Shown: positions 52,717 to 61,274 of the stretch, piece by piece
How positions within the stretch are numbered: the first letter of the stretch is position 1
How the letters are laid out: every line of letters starts with the position of its first letter
Assembly (NCBI GenBank): GCA_046330285.1
Contig: JAXLSX010000011.1
Span: forward strand, 1-64,000
Origin: RHKX01 sp046330285
GTDB lineage: Bacteria; Actinomycetota; Thermoleophilia; Solirubrobacterales; 70-9
DNA: 64,000 nucleotides
Reading direction: 5' to 3'
Position numbers and translations under genes: made by a program
Notes under the pieces: model-generated
What the model was told of the DNA's origin: nothing
What the model saw: only the letters and a program-made list of their open reading frames with translations
Database searches by the model: none

Positions 52717-54423
52717 TCAGTCCCCGTCGCCGTCGTCCTTCTCCGCGTCGACCAGCTCGCGCTTGAGGATCTTGCCGGTCGGGTTCCGCGGCAGCTCGTC
52801 CATGAACTCGACCTCGCGGGGGATCTTGTAGCGGGCGAGGTTCTCCTTGACGTAGTCCTTGACGCCCGCCTCGTCGAGGTCGGAACCGGAGCTGGTGACC
52901 ACGAACGCCTTAAGGCGCTGCCCGAACTTCTCGTCGTCGACGCCGATCACGGCCGCCTCGTCGATCGCGTCGTGATTGGCAAGGAGGTCCTCGACCTCGC
53001 GGGGGAAGACGTTCTCGCCGCCGGAGACGATCATCTCGTCGTCGCGACCGTCGATGAACAGGCGCCCGGCCTCGTCGAAGTGACCGACGTCGCCGGAGGA
53101 GAGCATCCCGTTGATGACGTCCTTGCCGCCGCCGCCGGTGTAGCCCTCGAACGACATCTCGTTGCCGACGAAGATCCGCCCCGACTCGCCGCGGGGGAGC
53201 TCGTCGCCGTCGTCGCCGAGGATCTTCACCTCGGTGCCGTGCGGGGTCCGGCCGGCGGTGCCCGGGGCCTCGCGCATGTCGGCGGGCGTCGCGATCGTCG
53301 CCCAGCCGACCTCGGTCGAGCCGTAGAAGTTGTAGAGGTTGTCCCCGAAGCTGTCCATCCAGCGGACCGCCATGTCGCCGGGCAGCGCCGAGCCGCTCGC
53401 AGCAGTGATCCGCAGGCTCGGGAGCTCGTAGCGGTCGAGGACCTCCTGGTCGAGCTCGAGGATCCGCTGCAGCATCACCGGCACCACCACGAGCGCGGCG
53501 GCCTCGTTGTCGGCGACCATCTTCAGCGTCGCCTCCGGATCGAATCGGCGCCGCAGAACGAACGTCGAGCCGAGCGCGAGACCGAAGGCGAAGTTGAGGA
53601 AGCCCCACGAGTGGAACAGCGGCGCCGCGATCACGGTCTTCTGCTCGGCCCGGAGCGGGATCTTCGAGAGCAGGATCGCCAGCGGCGCCAGCGAGTCGGG
53701 GGAGCCGCGCTGCGCGCCCTTCGGCGTGCCCGTCGTGCCCGAAGTGAGGATGACGAAGCGGCTGGGCTCCTCCGGCGGGTCGATCGGCGCGTCGGAGTTG
53801 CGGGCGATCGCGTCCTCGGCGATCTGCCGGTCCCCGGAGTAGTCATCGTCGGCCCAGGAGACGATCCGGGTCAGCTCCGGGTCCTCGCCCTCGGCGCCCT
53901 CGAGCAGGTTCTCGAACTCGGAGTCGTAGATGACGGCTTGGGGCTGCTCGCGCTCGATCACGCCGAGGAGCTGGGGCCGCGCGAAGTCGGTGTTGAGGAG
54001 CAGGACCGAAGCGCCGAGCTTGGCGCTCGCGAAGATCGCGTCGGCGAAGCCGCGGTGGTTGCGGCACATGATCGCCACCGAGTCCTCGCTGCTCACGCCG
54101 GCGCGGATCAGCGCCCGGGCGAGCGCGTTCGAGCGAGCGTCCAGCTCGCCGAAGGTGACCTCGCCGAGCTCGTCGATCAGGGCAACGTCATCGGGGCGCC
54201 GGGCGGCGGCGGAGACGATCCCCGCGGCCGGCGACGCGCCCCAGCGGCGCACCGCCTGGCCGACCGCGAGCAGCTCGCTCGGGCCCATCGGCCGGATGAT
54301 CCCGGCGTCGGTCAGGACCTTGAGGTTGAACGGGAGGTCGGCGAGGCTGCCGAGCTGCCCCACCTTGACCTTCCGGACGGCCCCGCCGACCGAATCCGTG
54401 ATGCTCTTGATCGCTCCTGCCAC
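52717..54423 (-). CDS. Long-chain fatty-acyl-CoA synthetase (AMP-forming)
   Basis: This 568-residue ANL-family ligase has the P-loop ILTSGTTGTPKGAQRG, YNFYGSTEVGWATI, SSGDVGHFDEAGRLFIDGRD, and NPTGKILKREL with the catalytic Lys. An extra N-terminal segment of about 75 residues lies before the adenylation core. GTG 54423 follows TAGGCT by ten bases. The substrate is likely a fatty or other carboxylic acid. Confidence 0.88.
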   Translation of the reverse strand: MAGAIKSITDSVGGAVRKVKVGQLGSLADLPFNLKVLTDAGIIRPMGPSELLAVGQAVRRWGASPAAGIVSAAARRPDDVALIDELGEVTFGELDARSNALARALIRAGVSSEDSVAIMCRNHRGFADAIFASAKLGASVLLLNTDFARPQLLGVIEREQPQAVIYDSEFENLLEGAEGEDPELTRIVSWADDDYSGDRQIAEDAIARNSDAPIDPPEEPSRFVILTSGTTGTPKGAQRGSPDSLAPLAILLSKIPLRAEQKTVIAAPLFHSWGFLNFAFGLALGSTFVLRRRFDPEATLKMVADNEAAALVVVPVMLQRILELDQEVLDRYELPSLRITAASGSALPGDMAVRWMDSFGDNLYNFYGSTEVGWATIATPADMREAPGTAGRTPHGTEVKILGDDGDELPRGESGRIFVGNEMSFEGYTGGGGKDVINGMLSSGDVGHFDEAGRLFIDGRDDEMIVSGGENVFPREVEDLLANHDAIDEAAVIGVDDEKFGQRLKAFVVTSSGSDLDEAGVKDYVKENLARYKIPREVEFMDELPRNPTGKILKRELVDAEKDDGDGD

Positions 54424-54436
54424 GACTAGCGCAAGC

Positions 54437-54922
54437 CTATTGGGTATCGCCGGTGCCGGAGCCCGGGGCGGGATCGAACGAGGCGACCGCGATCGCGGCG
54501 ATCCCCTCCTCCCGGCCGATCGCGCCGAGGCCCTCGTTGGTCGTCGCCTTGACCGAGACCGGAGCGCCGACGGCCGCGCCGAGGCACGCCTCGATCGCGG
54601 CACGATGGGGGCCGATCGGCGGGCGCTCGCAGATCACGGTGGCGTCGACGTTGACGACCGCTCCCTCGAGCCCGCTGACGACGGTGCGAAGGAGCTCGAT
54701 CGAGTCGGCGTCCTTCCAGCGCTCGTCGGTCGGCGGGAAGTGGGATCCGATGTCGCCCGCACCGGCGGCGCCGAGGACGGCGTCGGTGACCGCGTGCGCG
54801 AGGACGTCGGCGTCGGAGTGCCCGTCGAGGCCGCGATCGAACTCGATCTCGACGCCGCCGATGATCAGCGGGCGACCGGCGACCAGCCGGTGGCTGTCGT
54901 AGCCGATCCCGACCCGGCTCAT
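54437..54922 (-). CDS. ispF: 2-C-methyl-D-erythritol 2,4-cyclodiphosphate synthase
   Basis: This 161-residue MEP-pathway enzyme has the zinc motif GIGYDSHR (Asp9, His11), DGHSDADVLAHAVTDAVLGA, and the C-terminal KATTNEGLGAIGREEGI. The ATG overlaps the PHP phosphatase stop (ATGA). ispD is separate, 1 kb away, rather than adjacent or fused. Confidence 0.96.
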   Translation of the reverse strand: MSRVGIGYDSHRLVAGRPLIIGGVEIEFDRGLDGHSDADVLAHAVTDAVLGAAGAGDIGSHFPPTDERWKDADSIELLRTVVSGLEGAVVNVDATVICERPPIGPHRAAIEACLGAAVGAPVSVKATTNEGLGAIGREEGIAAIAVASFDPAPGSGTGDTQ

Positions 54923-55746
54923 CCGATCGGCTCCAGGCTCCGCTCGCGGCCCGAGAAGACGCAGATCCGGTCGATGCCGAGGCCGGTCATGAACCCGACC
55001 GCCTCGTCGTAGGCGTAACCGACCTGTTCGGGGACGTGCGCATCCGAAGACAGTGTGAAGGGCACGCCCGCCTCGACGCAGAGCCGGGCGAAGCCGGCGC
55101 TCGGATAGAGCTCGGCCACGGGCTTGCGCAGCCCGGCCGTCGAGACCTCGACCGCCACGCCGGCCGCCGCGATCGCCTCCACCGCAGGCTCCCAGTAGAC
55201 GCGGGGATCGCGCTCGGGGCCGGGCCTGCCGGCACCCCAGACCTTGACGAGATCGGGGTGCGCGAGGACGTCGAACAGCCCCGAGGCGGCCGCGGCCGCG
55301 AGCTGCTCGAAGTACCGCTCCCAGACGCGGTCGGGATCGTTGCCCTCGGCCTCCCAGACGTCCCACCGGTCCTGGTCGACGGCCGCTTCGCCGACGAAGT
55401 GGACCGAGCCGATCACGTAGTCGAAGGACCGTGCGGCGAGCAGGTCGGCGATCCGGTCCTCGGCGCCGGCGACGTAGTCGGCTTCGATCCCGACCTTGAG
55501 GCCGGAGGAGGCGAGGAACTCGCAATAGGCGTCGAGGTCGTCGACGGCCTGCTCGACCCAGAACGGGTGGCGCCAGACGTCGAGGGCCTGCGCGAAGCGG
55601 TGGATGTGTTCGGAGATCCCGAGCTCAGCCACCCCGGCCGCATCCGCCGCCTCGCGATAGCGAGCGACGTTGGCGGCGGTGAAGTAGAGCTCGGGCGGCG
55701 TGCCGTCCTCGTCGGGCCGGAGGTGGACGTGGTAATCGGTCAGCAT
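54919..55746 (-). CDS. PHP-family histidinol-phosphatase-like hydrolase
   Basis: This 275-residue metal-dependent phosphatase of the PHP fold has all ligand blocks: TDYHVHLRPDED, GISEHIHRF, GIEADYVAG, DYVIGSVHFVGE, VLAHPDLVK, and LSSDAHVPE. It is probably HisK-type histidinol-phosphatase; other small phosphomonoester substrates are possible. The TAGGGT box 12 bases before its ATG is a weak promoter match. Confidence 0.82.
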   Translation of the reverse strand: MLTDYHVHLRPDEDGTPPELYFTAANVARYREAADAAGVAELGISEHIHRFAQALDVWRHPFWVEQAVDDLDAYCEFLASSGLKVGIEADYVAGAEDRIADLLAARSFDYVIGSVHFVGEAAVDQDRWDVWEAEGNDPDRVWERYFEQLAAAAASGLFDVLAHPDLVKVWGAGRPGPERDPRVYWEPAVEAIAAAGVAVEVSTAGLRKPVAELYPSAGFARLCVEAGVPFTLSSDAHVPEQVGYAYDEAVGFMTGLGIDRICVFSGRERSLEPIG

Positions 55747-55790
55747 CGCGGCCCGGCTACCCTAGACATCCGGACTTCGGGAGCCGCACC

Positions 55791-55949
55791 ATCGCCACCC
55801 TGACCGACATCGCCATCGCCCTCGCCTCGTTCGCGGCCGCCGCGCTGATCGCCGCCGCGCTGGGAGCCGCCAACGCCGGCACCGCGCTCGGCGTCGGCCA
55901 GGTCGTGTTCGCGTTCGTCGTCACCGGCCTGCTCCTGCTCCGCGACTGA
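55791..55949 (+). CDS. Small membrane protein with a probable ATC start
   Basis: The plus strand encodes IATLTDIAIALASFAAAALI and then AALGAANAGT, GQVVFAFVVTGLLLLRD, stop: 52 residues with two hydrophobic segments separated by a Gly/Asn turn. Codon use is typical of genes here. No ATG/GTG/TTG exists at the proper position; ATC 55791-55793 has GGGAG (55779-55783) seven bases upstream. The gene sits alone on the plus strand between the PHP gene and ispD. I do not know its family. Confidence 0.55.
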   Translation: MATLTDIAIALASFAAAALIAAALGAANAGTALGVGQVVFAFVVTGLLLLRD

Positions 55950-55953
55950 CGAA

Positions 55954-56685
55954 TCAGGCCGGGCCTGCCGCCACGAGCGCCTCGGCGGCGGCGAGATCGG
56001 CGCCGGTCGTGACCTTGAAGTTCGCCGAGCCGGTCTCCTCGAGCAGGACCCGGCCGCCTGCCAGCTCGATCAGGGACGCTTCGTCGGTCGCGGCGGCGAG
56101 CCGGTCCTCGTCAGCCGCCCGCCGTTGCGCGGCTCGGAGGGCCTCGAGACGGAAGGCCTGCGGGGTCTGAGCCGCCCAGAGAAGCTCGCGATCCAGCGTC
56201 TCGGCGATGACGTCGGCATCGGCACCGCCCGCCCCGCGTGCAGCGCGGGCGCGCTTGACCGTGTCGGTCAGCGGTGCCGCCGCGATGGCGGCATCGGCCT
56301 CGGGATCGGCCGCGAGGCGACCGACGACGCGGTCCACGAGGCCCGGCGTGATCAGCGGCCGGGCGGCGTCGTGGATGGCCACGAGGTCGCCGCGGACGTG
56401 GTCGAGGGCGAGCTCGATCGAGGCCGCTCTCGTCGCGCCGCCCGGGGTGACGACTACCGCGGCCTTCGGAGCGGCGAGCTCGGCGGCCAGCTCGGCTTCA
56501 CGCTCGTAGCCGGCCGGAGCGGCGATCACGATCCCCCCGATCGAACGGGCGGCGTCGAGCGCGGCCAGCGACCACTCGATCAGCGCCCTCCCCCCGAGGT
56601 CGACGAAGGCCTTGGGGCCGCCGGCCCCGAGCCTCTGCCCGGAGCCGGCGGCCGCCACCACGGCCGTTGCGCGGGCTCCGCTCAG
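55954..56685 (-). CDS. ispD: 2-C-methyl-D-erythritol 4-phosphate cytidylyltransferase
   Basis: This enzyme makes CDP-ME. It has VVAAAGSGQRLGAGGPKAF as the CTP loop, HDAARPLITPG, and ETGSANFKVTTGADL at the C terminus. The first canonical start GTG 56661 would cut away the first strand (ATAVVAAAG). The frame continues upstream as SGARATA to a CTG at 56685-56683 that overlaps the carD stop as CTGA. I take CTG as start (243 residues); GTG 56661 (235) is the alternative. Confidence 0.9.
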   Translation of the reverse strand: MSGARATAVVAAAGSGQRLGAGGPKAFVDLGGRALIEWSLAALDAARSIGGIVIAAPAGYEREAELAAELAAPKAAVVVTPGGATRAASIELALDHVRGDLVAIHDAARPLITPGLVDRVVGRLAADPEADAAIAAAPLTDTVKRARAARGAGGADADVIAETLDRELLWAAQTPQAFRLEALRAAQRRAADEDRLAAATDEASLIELAGGRVLLEETGSANFKVTTGADLAAAEALVAAGPA

Positions 56686-57263
56686 GCGGGAGCACCCGCT
56701 TCGGCGACCGTTTCGCCGAAGCGCTCGGTGAGCAGACCGTCGAGGTACTCCTCGGCGCCCTCCTCATCCTTGTCCAGCGCGTACATGAACTCCGAGGCGA
56801 GGATCTTCTTCGCCCGCGTGTACATCTGCTTCTCGCCGGTGGAGAGGCCCTTCTCGATCTCGCGGATCGCGAGGTTGCGGACCACCTCGGCGAGCTCGAA
56901 GACGTCGCCGGTCTTGATCTTCTCGCGGTTGTGCTTGAAACGCCGGTTCCAGTTCTTCGGCATCTCGGACACGTCGTCGGTGAGGACGGCGGTGACCTTC
57001 TTCACGTCCTCCGGGCCGATCACGCGCCGCAAGCCCGCCACGCCGGCGTTCTCGCAGGGCACCTGAACGGTCATGTCGTTGTGGAGGATCTTGATCGTCA
57101 AGTACTCGCGCTTCTCGCCGAGGAGATCCTTGCTCTCCTTGCGAAGCACGACACCGGCCCCGTGGTGCGGATAGACGACGTTGTCGCCGACCTCGAAGTC
57201 CTCGCACTGCAGCATCTCGATGTCGAGATCGGTGTCAATCGTTTCCTCAACTACCTCAGGAAT
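56682..57263 (-). CDS. carD: CarD-family transcription regulator
   Basis: CarD binds the RNA polymerase beta subunit and stabilises open promoter complexes, tuning rRNA and stress genes. The RNAP-interaction domain FEVGDNVVYPHHGAGVV, then YLTIKILHNDMTVQVP and the helical DNA-binding region with MPKNWNRRFKHNREKIKTGD, ending in a Glu-rich tail, are typical. ATG 57215 has no ribosome-binding site. A frame extension of 16 codons reaches ATT 57263-57261 with AGGAGG (57275-57270) six bases before it, so ATT is taken as start (193 residues). The extra N terminus is acidic. Confidence 0.93.
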   Translation of the reverse strand: MPEVVEETIDTDLDIEMLQCEDFEVGDNVVYPHHGAGVVLRKESKDLLGEKREYLTIKILHNDMTVQVPCENAGVAGLRRVIGPEDVKKVTAVLTDDVSEMPKNWNRRFKHNREKIKTGDVFELAEVVRNLAIREIEKGLSTGEKQMYTRAKKILASEFMYALDKDEEGAEEYLDGLLTERFGETVAEAGAPA

Positions 57264-57309
57264 CGTCTTCCTCCTCTTGTCGCGGCGGCCCGGTGAGCGG
57301 GGCGCCTGT

Positions 57310-58422
57310 TCATGTCAGTGGGTATCGCTCGAAGACTTCGGACTCGCGCACGCGGTCGAGCCCTTCCCGGATGTCGGCGGCGCGGTCTTCACCGACGCCG
57401 TCGATCGCGGCGAGCTGCTCGTCGCTTGCCGCGAGGATCTCCTCGAGGCTTCCGAAGTGCTTGATGACCTTCTCGCCGATCAGCCGCGGCAGGCGCGTGA
57501 TCCGGCTCAACGCCCGGTAGCCGCGGGCGGAGACCTGGAGGTCGTGGGGGTTGACCTTGCGGTCGAAGCCGAGGAGCTCGGCGAGGCGGCCGAGATCGAG
57601 CAGCTCCTGGTGACTCAGCTTCGAGAGCTCGGCGAGCGTCGAGTCGAGCATCGCCTCGCTGTCGTCGACCGCGTAGTCGCGGATCAGCGCGACCCGGTCG
57701 GAGAGGACGCCGACCGACGTCTCCTCGAGCTGCATCTCGATCATCCGGCCCTCGGCGCCGAGCTCGATGATGTAGCGCTCGACCTCGTTCGAGGTCCGGA
57801 GCAGGAGCTCGGCCCGCTGGAGGACGGTGAGCACGTCGTGAAGCGTGGCGGCGCCGGCCATCTCCACGGTCGTAAGGCGGGCCGTCACCCGGTCGAGCCG
57901 CAGCCGGTACTTCTCCATCGTCGCCAGGCCCTGGTTGGCCTTGCTGAGCACGGTCGGGATGTCCTGAAGGATGTACTTGATGCCGCCGAGGTAGATCGAG
58001 ACGACGTCGCGGCGGGCGGAGATCGCGATCACGAGCGCATTCGTCTGCTTCGAGACGCGCTCGGCGGTGCGGTGCCGGGTCCCGGTCTCGGAGGAGTGGA
58101 TCGTCGGATCCGGCATCAGCTGGACGTTCGCCCAGGAGATCTTCCGGGCCTCCGGATCGAGGACGATCGCCCCGTCCATCTTCGCCACCTGGTAGATCAA
58201 CCCCGGCGTGTAGTCGACGTCGAGCTTGAGGCCGCCGCTGAACAGGAAGGAGATCTCCTCGGGCTCGCCGATGACGATCAGAGCGCCGGTCGAGGCGTGA
58301 ATGACGTTGTCGATGCCCTCGCGGAGCGTCGTGCCGGGCGCGACCATGTCGAGCGCCCTCAGGAGCCTCGGATCCTCGTGCACCAACCCCGCGTTCGTAT
58401 CGTCCCAGGAAGCCAGCGCCAT
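57310..58422 (-). CDS. disA: DNA-integrity scanning diadenylate cyclase DisA
   Basis: DisA joins two ATP into cyclic-di-AMP and monitors DNA lesions. The 370-residue protein has the DAC domain with KMDGAIVLD (DGA motif) and SSETGTRHRTAER, a central helical spine, and a C-terminal helix-hairpin-helix DNA-binding domain. Start ATG 58422 (a TTG lies just before it). A TTGACA (58505-58500) may be part of its promoter. It follows radA, as in many Gram-positives. Its product is what the riboswitch at 7318-7465 should sense. Confidence 0.95.
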   Translation of the reverse strand: MALASWDDTNAGLVHEDPRLLRALDMVAPGTTLREGIDNVIHASTGALIVIGEPEEISFLFSGGLKLDVDYTPGLIYQVAKMDGAIVLDPEARKISWANVQLMPDPTIHSSETGTRHRTAERVSKQTNALVIAISARRDVVSIYLGGIKYILQDIPTVLSKANQGLATMEKYRLRLDRVTARLTTVEMAGAATLHDVLTVLQRAELLLRTSNEVERYIIELGAEGRMIEMQLEETSVGVLSDRVALIRDYAVDDSEAMLDSTLAELSKLSHQELLDLGRLAELLGFDRKVNPHDLQVSARGYRALSRITRLPRLIGEKVIKHFGSLEEILAASDEQLAAIDGVGEDRAADIREGLDRVRESEVFERYPLT

Positions 58423-58552
58423 CAAGAGGACGAATGATGGCAGAAGCGCATAAAGAGCCGATTTCCGGCCATTCCGAGTTGAAAGATCGGATTCCCGTTT
58501 GTCAAGCGGCGACCGTCACCGGCCACCGTTCGGTTGCCGCGCCGGAGGCGGT

Positions 58553-59947
58553 CTAGGCGGCCTCGCGGAGGGCGGTTCCGAACCGCTTGCGCGCCACCCC
58601 GAGGGCGGCCCTCAGCGTCGCCGCCGGCTCGAGTCCGGCGGGGGCCTCGCGGATCTGCGGTCCGAGGACCGGTGAGAGACCGAACTTCAGCGCCTCGGCG
58701 ACCCGGCGCTCGGCGTGGGCGACGTAGCGGAGCTCGCCGGTCAGACCGACCTCGCCAAAGCAGGCGAGCGGCCTGCCCTCGGGGTCGCTGAGCGGCTCGC
58801 CGCGATGGGCCGACGCGATCGCGAGGGCGATCGCGAGGTCGGCCCCCGGCTCGTCGACGCGGACGCCGCCCGCGACGTTGACGAAGACGTCGGCGTTGCC
58901 GACCCCGACGCCGCCGTGGCGGGAGAGGACGGCGAGGATCATCGCCAGGCGGTTGCGATCGATGCCGTTGGCGACCCGGCGCGGCGGGACGACCTCGGTC
59001 GGCGCGACCAGTGCCTGGACCTCGACCAGCAACGGCCGCGTCCCCTCCATCGCGCAGAGCACGACCGAACCCGAGGCGGCGGTGGCCTCGCCGACGAACC
59101 GGGCCGAGGGGTCCTCGACCTCGACGAGTCCGGCCTCGCGCATCTCGAAGACGCCGAGCTCGCTGGTCGCGCCGAAGCGGTTCTTGAGCGCGCGCAGGGT
59201 CCGGTAGGAGCGCTCGCGCTCGCCCTCGAAGAGCAGGACGCAATCGACTAGATGCTCGAGGACCCGTGGCCCAGCGACGGCGCCCTCCTTGGTCACGTGA
59301 CCGACGAGGATCAGCGCGGTGCCGTTGCGCTTGCCGACCTCCATCAGAGCGTTCGCGGCCTCGCGGACCTGGGCGACCGAGCCGGGCGCGCTCGAGAGCT
59401 CCGCCGAGTGCAGGGTCTGGACCGAATCGACGACGCACGCGTCGGGACGCTCGGACTCGATCGCCGCGACGACCGCCCCGAGATCGGTCTCGGCGAGCGC
59501 GGGGACGTCGAGGGCGCTCTCGCCGAGCCGTTCGGCGCGCATCTTCACCTGCGCGGCCGACTCCTCCCCCGTCACGTAGAGGACGTCGCGACCGGCGGCC
59601 GCGAGGTTTCCGAGCGCCATCGCCGTGATCGTGCTCTTGCCGATGCCGGGCGAGCCGCCGAGCAGGACGAGCGATCCGGGCACCAGGCCGCCACCGAGGA
59701 CGCGGTCGAGCTCGCCGATGCCGGTCCCGAGGCGCTCCTCGGCCGGAGCCTCGACCTCCCGCAGCGGGATCGAGCGCGGCGCCGCGGCGGCGCGGCGCGG
59801 CGAGCGGCCGGCGCCCGCCGCCGTGGTCGCGGTCACGACCACCTCCTCGAGCGTGTTCCACTCCGAGCAGCCCGGGCACTGCCCGGACCAGGCCAGCGAC
59901 TCGTGCCCGCAATCGCGGCAGACGTAGCGGCTGCGCTGCTTGGCCAT
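58553..59947 (-). CDS. radA: DNA repair protein RadA (Sms)
   Basis: This 464-residue RecA-like branch-migration helicase has the zinc finger CRDCGHESLAWSGQCPGC, Walker A GGSPGIGKST, ALKNRFGATSELGVFEM (KNRFG motif) and the Lon-like C-terminal domain with GGVRVDEPGADLA. ATG 59947 fits the zinc-finger start MAKQRSRYVC; a TTG 18 bases earlier is less likely. It is followed by disA. Confidence 0.96.
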   Translation of the reverse strand: MAKQRSRYVCRDCGHESLAWSGQCPGCSEWNTLEEVVVTATTAAGAGRSPRRAAAAPRSIPLREVEAPAEERLGTGIGELDRVLGGGLVPGSLVLLGGSPGIGKSTITAMALGNLAAAGRDVLYVTGEESAAQVKMRAERLGESALDVPALAETDLGAVVAAIESERPDACVVDSVQTLHSAELSSAPGSVAQVREAANALMEVGKRNGTALILVGHVTKEGAVAGPRVLEHLVDCVLLFEGERERSYRTLRALKNRFGATSELGVFEMREAGLVEVEDPSARFVGEATAASGSVVLCAMEGTRPLLVEVQALVAPTEVVPPRRVANGIDRNRLAMILAVLSRHGGVGVGNADVFVNVAGGVRVDEPGADLAIALAIASAHRGEPLSDPEGRPLACFGEVGLTGELRYVAHAERRVAEALKFGLSPVLGPQIREAPAGLEPAATLRAALGVARKRFGTALREAA

Positions 59948-60008
59948 CACCGACGATCCTGCCAAGCCCGGGGGACGGCACCGCGCCCCGCACGAGCGGA
60001 AGGCGTCG

Positions 60009-60680
60009 CTAAGGGTCCGCTCGCCGCGCCGTTAGCGCGAGGGCGATCAGCCAAGCCCCGAGGACGACCTGCGCCGCGCGATGGAAGATGCCCTTCGCGG
60101 AGGCGAGATCGTCGACCAGGTACTGCGCTCCCATCAGGACGTTGCAGGCCGTCCAGGCCACGCCGGCGGCCACGGTCCACGCGCCGATCCGTCGCATCCG
60201 TGCGGCACCGTCACGGAGGAAGCCGGCCGCGAAGAGCCCGAAGGTGACGATCGTGATCCCGATCGAGAGGAACGTCTCGCCGCCGTGGATCAGGTCGACG
60301 ATGTCGTAGCGCAGCTTGCACGGCTCGGCGAGGTTCTCACCGCAGCTCAGCGGGAAGGCGCCGTCGACGATCGTGCAGACGCCGACCGCGACGAGACCCC
60401 AGCAGCCCCACCGGAGCTCGCGCGAGCGTCCGGCGAGAAACGGCAGGAGCAGGAGCGCGAAGGCGACGAGGACGACTCCCGACGCGGCCTCGAGCAGGTC
60501 GAACAGCAGCCCGGTGTCCTCGGTCCTCGCGCCGAGATCGCTGATCCACGAACCGGCGGGGTCGGTGCGGTCTGCGAGCAGCGTCTCCAGCGCCCAGTAG
60601 TTGGCCGTGAGCCCGGCGAGGACCCCTGCCGCAACGAGCGCGCGCGGCCTCTCGGGTCGATGCGGGCGACGCTCGTCCAT
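60009..60680 (-). CDS. DUF998-like membrane protein
   Basis: This 223-residue protein has about six hydrophobic segments with conserved-looking ISDLGA near the N terminus, DGAFPLSCGENL, and LIHGGETFLSIGI, the DUF998 pattern of unknown function. ATG 60680 follows TAGGGT (60694-60689) by eight bases, so it is leaderless. Confidence 0.78.
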   Translation of the reverse strand: MDERRPHRPERPRALVAAGVLAGLTANYWALETLLADRTDPAGSWISDLGARTEDTGLLFDLLEAASGVVLVAFALLLLPFLAGRSRELRWGCWGLVAVGVCTIVDGAFPLSCGENLAEPCKLRYDIVDLIHGGETFLSIGITIVTFGLFAAGFLRDGAARMRRIGAWTVAAGVAWTACNVLMGAQYLVDDLASAKGIFHRAAQVVLGAWLIALALTARRADP

Positions 60681-60820
60681 CTCGCACCACCCTACGCGGG
60701 GCCCGGCGCGTAACACGATCTTCTCCACCGCGAAACCCGCGCTTCACATGCCGGTGACCGATTTGACACATATTTGCTCGCGTCACCGTCCACCTGGGGG
60801 CCGTCCAAGGGAGGCCGGAC

Positions 60821-61231
60821 ATTTCCGAAGCCATCACGATCGCCAACCTGGAGATCCGCCCGAAGGAGTTCGACGTCCTCGTCGAGGGCCGGCGCGCCGG
60901 GCTCACTGTCCGCGAGTACAGGCTGCTGACCGCACTCGCGTCGAACCCCGACACGGTCATGCAGCGCCCCGACATCTACGAGATCGTCTGGGGTGGCGCC
61001 ATGCGCTATCGCGACCGCTCGGTCGACGTCGTCGTCCGCAAGGTGCGGAGCAAGCTCGAGATCTGGGCGCCCGACTGGCGGTACATCCACACGCACTTCG
61101 CCGTCGGCTACCGGTTCCACCCCGAGCGCCCCGCCCCAGCGGGCACCGGCACGGGCACAACTGCGGTGCCCGACCGCCGCGATGCGCCGTGGCCGCCGCC
61201 GGCCGGCCTGGCGGAGCTGCGCACCGACTGA
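60821..61231 (+). CDS. Orphan OmpR/PhoB-type winged-helix DNA-binding protein with a probable ATT start
   Basis: This 136-residue protein is a stand-alone trans_reg_C domain: VREYRLLTALASNPDTV, RPDIYEIVWGG, RDRSVDVVVRKVRSKLE, and FAVGYRFHPE, with a Pro/Gly-rich tail. There is no receiver domain. The frame has no ATG before residue 47 (ATG 60959), which would remove half the fold. ATT 60821-60823 has GGGAGG (60809-60814) exactly six bases before it, the same layout as carD. An in-frame TGA lies further upstream. It converges with clpC. Confidence 0.85.
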   Translation: MSEAITIANLEIRPKEFDVLVEGRRAGLTVREYRLLTALASNPDTVMQRPDIYEIVWGGAMRYRDRSVDVVVRKVRSKLEIWAPDWRYIHTHFAVGYRFHPERPAPAGTGTGTTAVPDRRDAPWPPPAGLAELRTD

Positions 61232-61274
61232 CCGAGCGGCGGCGCCGAGCCGGCGCCGCCCGCGACCTCGAGTC

